64,000 nucleotides of DNA from assembly GCA_013373175.1 (NCBI GenBank), contig JABXII010000018.1:1-64000 (forward strand), written 5' to 3'. The notes beneath the pieces are model-generated. The model saw only the letters and a program-made list of their open reading frames with translations, was not told where the DNA came from and did not search any database. Below, one piece after another: positions 59,864-64,000 of this stretch (positions within the stretch are counted from its first letter, which is position 1; each line of letters starts with the position of its first letter). Source of the stretch: Campylobacteraceae bacterium (lineage in GTDB: Bacteria; Campylobacterota; Campylobacteria; Campylobacterales; Arcobacteraceae). The translations under genes were made by a program, and so were the position numbers.

Positions 59864-60748
59864 TCAATCCTTTTTTGAAGAGACTAAAACTCCACTGAAT
59901 ACAATTAAAATTATACCTAATATTATCCAAATACTAGGGAAAGCATCACCTAAAAATAGTCCTATTAAAATACTAAAGGCAATATTTGCATAAGATATTG
60001 TACCAATTATTCCAGCTTTTGCAACTGAATAAGCTTTAGTCATATAAATTTGTGCCAATGTTGATACAATTCCTAAAGAAATAATGTAAATCCAATCACC
60101 TGTTTGTGGCATTACAAACTTTCCAAAAATATAATCATATTTTTCATTTACATAAAATTCCGAAATTAGCATCAAAAGTACTGGTCCAATAGTTCCAATT
60201 AACATAAATGATAACACAATTGTTCTTCCATCATAGTATTTTCTTAATTCTCTAATTGAAGTATATGCTAAAGCAGCACCAACTCCTGATAAAATTCCTA
60301 ACCAATCTGTTTTATCTAAAACACTACCGTCAAAACCTGTGATAAATAAAATTCCAATAAAACCTACAAATACTCCAAGCCATCCTTTAAAGCCAAGTCT
60401 TTCTTTTACAAAAATAAAAGCAAAAACAGCTGTAAATATTGTAGAAGTTTTAGAGAAAGTCATAGCTTCCCCAAGTGGAATATTTGCAATATTATAAAAG
60501 AAAAATAGTAAAGCAGAAAAACCTATGGCACCTCTAAAAATCAAAAGCCAAGGTTTTCCACCTTCTTGAACTAATGGTTTTTTATAAATAGAAATAAGTA
60601 TTAAAATTACACCAAATACATTTCTAAAAAATACAACTTCAATTGAAGTCATTGAATCACTTAACTCTTTTGCAAATGCGCCCATACAAGCGAACATAAA
60701 AGAAGCGAAAAGCATATACTTAATTCCCAAAGAGACATCATTTGTCAT
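59864..60748 (-). CDS. EamA/DMT-family permease
   Basis: Ten-TM, duplicated EamA halves. Confidence 0.9.
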   Translation of the reverse strand: MTNDVSLGIKYMLFASFMFACMGAFAKELSDSMTSIEVVFFRNVFGVILILISIYKKPLVQEGGKPWLLIFRGAIGFSALLFFFYNIANIPLGEAMTFSKTSTIFTAVFAFIFVKERLGFKGWLGVFVGFIGILFITGFDGSVLDKTDWLGILSGVGAALAYTSIRELRKYYDGRTIVLSFMLIGTIGPVLLMLISEFYVNEKYDYIFGKFVMPQTGDWIYIISLGIVSTLAQIYMTKAYSVAKAGIIGTISYANIAFSILIGLFLGDAFPSIWIILGIILIVFSGVLVSSKKD

Positions 60749-60838
60749 TTATTATCCTATATTAAAAAGCGAATTTTATTAACTTTTAGATAAAATATCA
60801 ACATTTACATAAAAATCGAAGACTTTATTAGGAAACAA

Positions 60839-62104
60839 ATGGAATATTTAAAAATTATCGGTCAAAATCCTCTTCAAGGTGAAGTAACAATTTCAGGTGC
60901 AAAAAATGCAGCTTTACCTTTAATCGCATCAACAATCTTAGCTAAAAATGAAGTAAATATTTGTAACATGCCAAACGTTGTTGATATTAATACACTTTTA
61001 AAACTTATTGATAAACTTGGTGGAAGTTTTTCAAAAACAGATGAATGTATAAAAATAGATACTTCAAAACTACATAACACAACTGCAACTTATGATATTG
61101 TTAAAACAATGAGAGCTTCAATCTTAGTTTTAGGACCAATTTTAGCTAGATTTGGTCATTGTGAAGTTTCACTTCCAGGTGGTTGTGCTATAGGACAAAG
61201 ACCAGTTGATTTACACTTAAAAGCTTTAGAAGCGATGGGTGCAAATATTGAAATCAAACATGGATATATTGAAGCTACTGCTCCTAATGGATTAAAAGGA
61301 GCTAAAATTGTATTTGATAAAGTAACTGTTGGAGGAACTGAAAATACAGTTATGGCAGCAGCTTTAGCAGAGGGTATTACAACTATTATTAATGCAGCAA
61401 AAGAACCAGAAGTAGTTCAACTTTGTGAAGTTATTGCAAATGCTGGTGTTAAAATTGAAGGGATTGGAACTTCTAAACTTATAATTCATGGAACAAATAA
61501 AGAACTTCTAGAGTTTAAAGATTTTGACGTAATTCCAGATAGAATTGAAGCAGGAACATATATGTGTGCAGCTGCTATTTCTAATACTAAACTAAAAATA
61601 AATAAAGTAATTCCTTTACACTTAGAAGCTATTATCTCAAAACTTGAAGAGATGAATTTTGAAATTATTCAAGATGAAACATCAGTAACTATTATGCCAA
61701 CAGATGAAATCAAGCCTGTAAATATCGTAACAACTGAATATCCAGGTTTCCCTACTGATATGCAAGCACAATTTATGGCACTTGCAACTCAAGCAAATGG
61801 AACAAGTACTATTGATGAAAGACTATTTGAAAATAGATTTATGCATGTTAGTGAGTTACTAAGACTTGGAGCAGATATTCATCTAAATGGTAATATTGCA
61901 ACAATCAATGGACAAACTGGACAACTAAATGGTACAGATGTTATGGCAACAGACTTAAGAGCTTCTTCGGCACTAGTATTATGTGCATTAGTAGCTAAAG
62001 GAGAAACTGCAATTCATAGAATTTATCATCTTGATAGAGGATATGAAGATTTAGAAGGGAAACTTAGTAAGATAGGTGCTACAGTTAGTAGACATAAAGA
62101 GTAA
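60839..62104 (+). CDS. murA: UDP-N-acetylglucosamine 1-carboxyvinyltransferase
   Basis: [44 protein letters not shown]. Confidence 0.97.
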   Translation: MEYLKIIGQNPLQGEVTISGAKNAALPLIASTILAKNEVNICNMPNVVDINTLLKLIDKLGGSFSKTDECIKIDTSKLHNTTATYDIVKTMRASILVLGPILARFGHCEVSLPGGCAIGQRPVDLHLKALEAMGANIEIKHGYIEATAPNGLKGAKIVFDKVTVGGTENTVMAAALAEGITTIINAAKEPEVVQLCEVIANAGVKIEGIGTSKLIIHGTNKELLEFKDFDVIPDRIEAGTYMCAAAISNTKLKINKVIPLHLEAIISKLEEMNFEIIQDETSVTIMPTDEIKPVNIVTTEYPGFPTDMQAQFMALATQANGTSTIDERLFENRFMHVSELLRLGADIHLNGNIATINGQTGQLNGTDVMATDLRASSALVLCALVAKGETAIHRIYHLDRGYEDLEGKLSKIGATVSRHKE

Positions 62105-62119
62105 TTACAAGGTTTTAAC

Positions 62120-63217
62120 ATGATACTAGAATTATCAATATTCAGATTTGATGCAAAATCTGATTATTTACCCTATTACAAAAAACATTTTATAAAAATA
62201 AAGGAACAAAAAACTTTATTAGATATCTTTAATGAGATAAATGAAGATGAGCCTTTTGATTATGAAGCTTATGAAGACTTTGGTGTTGTAGTAAATAAGA
62301 AATATACAACATTAAAAGTTAGTATAAAAAAGCTAGTAGAGATATTTGGAAAAGATTTAACTATTGAGCCTTTATCAATTAGACGAGCTAACAAAGATTT
62401 TATAATTGATGAAAGTGATTTTGAAGAAAAACTTGAAATACTTAATGATTTTACTACAGTAGAAGATAAAAGTGAATACCTAGAAAATAAACTACTTTTC
62501 TATGCTTCAAATACTTTAAACTTCCAGTATAACTATATTGGTGACCCAATTATTTTACTTGCACACAAACTTATTGAAAGAACACCAAAAGACAAAGAAA
62601 AAATTCTTAAGTTATTGCAAGAGCAAGAGTATTCTTTAGAGTATCATACAAGTTTAGAAAATAGACTTCTTGATTTTGATAAAACAATTGAAGAGAAAAT
62701 AAATCAAATAAGAAATGAATTAGGACTTATTAAAAGTATTGAGGAGCAAAACTTTTGTTTAGACAAATCTTCAAGTGTAAAGTTTCATGATTATGATTTA
62801 AACTCTGTGATAAAACATGATTTCCATGATTTTAATCTTGCATACTATTATGGTAAAAATAAAGACAAAGAAGTAGAAGAGTTTTTAAATAAATTAAACG
62901 CAAAAAAAATAAAACTAGAAAATGAAAATATAGATTTAAATCTTGAATTGTTTCATATAAATCAAAATCTTACTATTAAACTTGCGGCAACTATTATGCT
63001 TGAAGCTTTTGATGCAGGAGCAGATTTACTTATAGTTGATAGTATTGAAGTATTTAAATTATTTGATACAAATAGATTAAGTCTTAGTAAAGCAGTAGGA
63101 AGAGAAGTAATTATTCCAATTTTGCACAAAAGTGAACTTTTTAATTTAAGCTTTAATGAACACCAAAAGTTAAAAAAAGAGTTCTCTAAACATGAAATTG
63201 ATCCTGAAATAATATAA
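62120..63217 (+). CDS. DUF5644-like hypothetical protein
   Basis: Campylobacterota-type sequence; downstream of murA. Confidence 0.55.
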   Translation: MILELSIFRFDAKSDYLPYYKKHFIKIKEQKTLLDIFNEINEDEPFDYEAYEDFGVVVNKKYTTLKVSIKKLVEIFGKDLTIEPLSIRRANKDFIIDESDFEEKLEILNDFTTVEDKSEYLENKLLFYASNTLNFQYNYIGDPIILLAHKLIERTPKDKEKILKLLQEQEYSLEYHTSLENRLLDFDKTIEEKINQIRNELGLIKSIEEQNFCLDKSSSVKFHDYDLNSVIKHDFHDFNLAYYYGKNKDKEVEEFLNKLNAKKIKLENENIDLNLELFHINQNLTIKLAATIMLEAFDAGADLLIVDSIEVFKLFDTNRLSLSKAVGREVIIPILHKSELFNLSFNEHQKLKKEFSKHEIDPEII

Positions 63218-63227
63218 AGGGAAAAAA

Positions 63228-63848
63228 ATGGTTTTAGACTTAAAATATGTTCTTATAGGTTTTATAATTATTGGATCTTTAATTCCTTTATATATTTATA
63301 GAAAAGAGATATATAAAAGATTTTATAAAAAAGGTAGTACTAAAGGATTTATGAAAGATTGTGAAATATATTTAGTTTCCAATCATCCTAAAATTAAATT
63401 TAATTTTAATATTGAAAAAAAATACGAAGATGAAAAAGATATTAGAATAAAAGAGACTTTAATAGTTGAAGATTTAATAAGCCAATACATAGAGTATGAT
63501 TATGAACTTATTACACAAAAATCAGTTCCTAAAGAGGTTCTTTGGGGAGGATATGAAGCTAATTCAAGACTTATAAAAGACAATAAAAGACCAAGTGATT
63601 GGGCAAAAAGAAGAGAAGTTGCTTGGAATAGAGATAAAGGTAAATGCAATAGATGTGGAATAAAAACCAAACTTGTTGATGCTCAAGTTCTTTTAGCAAA
63701 ACAGATGAAAGATGGTGGAGGTTTCAATCTAGAAAATATTGTTGTTCTTTGTTCTGATTGTGCAAAAGTTATTAAATCAGAAAATAAACAAAAAACAGCA
63801 AAAGATTTAAATATTACATACAATCTTATGAAAAAAGTAGAAGGATAA
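63228..63848 (+). CDS. Membrane-anchored degenerate HNH-like zinc-finger protein
   Basis: N-terminal TM; RREVAWNRDKGKCNRCG...NLENIVVLCSDC without the catalytic His positions. Confidence 0.7.
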   Translation: MVLDLKYVLIGFIIIGSLIPLYIYRKEIYKRFYKKGSTKGFMKDCEIYLVSNHPKIKFNFNIEKKYEDEKDIRIKETLIVEDLISQYIEYDYELITQKSVPKEVLWGGYEANSRLIKDNKRPSDWAKRREVAWNRDKGKCNRCGIKTKLVDAQVLLAKQMKDGGGFNLENIVVLCSDCAKVIKSENKQKTAKDLNITYNLMKKVEG

Positions 63849-63856
63849 CCTTCTAC
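63837..63856. terminator. Bidirectional hairpin
   Basis: GTAGAAGG-ATAA-CCTTCTAC at convergent stops. Confidence 0.7.
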
Positions 63857-64000
63857 CTATATTCAGGTTTTTCTAACTTCTTAGCTTCAGGATTTAATTC
63901 ATCAATTAATACTCCCTCTTCCCCTACTTCGTCATCTAAAATCCAAGGTTCTCTAACTGTAATTTCTTCATTACCTGATCTTGCAGGAGTATCTTCTAAA
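63853..64000 (-). CDS. C-terminal end of an unidentified gene (truncated by window end)
   Basis: Open frame ...EDTPARSGNEEITVREPWILDDEVGEEGVLIDELNPEAKKLEKPEYR*. Confidence 0.6.
   Translation of the reverse strand, partial: LEDTPARSGNEEITVREPWILDDEVGEEGVLIDELNPEAKKLEKPEYR

Overview
This 64-kb, AT-rich window looks like an Arcobacter-type Campylobacterota chromosome (inferred from gene content only). Housekeeping regions include a TRAP dicarboxylate transporter with a tandem dctP copy, dgt, stress/envelope small proteins (ChaB, DUF883/YqjD-like, DUF1328), an MCP, azlCD, a SorAB-like sulfite dehydrogenase with a two-component system, several histidine kinases, a 4-tRNA cluster, pyrF-nusB-ribH-kdsA, a glutamate-synthase-like protein and murA. 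The accessory core is a minus-strand, nearly gap-free gene run from about 38.7 to 14.0 kb that reads as a layered defence/conflict island: sbcD-sbcC, an ABC-three-component (ABC-3C) system, two orphan genes, a DUF2779 nuclease-like gene, a Ycf46-type AAA ATPase / DNA2-like helicase / two degenerate PLD-like proteins / DUF1257-like / radical-SAM / DUF2997 module, and a second 1299-aa SF1 helicase. A decayed 3' fragment of the DUF2779 gene lies beyond the Ycf46 module as a direct repeat, suggesting the ~9-kb module was inserted as a unit. I consider that module the best candidate for an undescribed system. Family names are recognised by eye from the translations; no database search was run.
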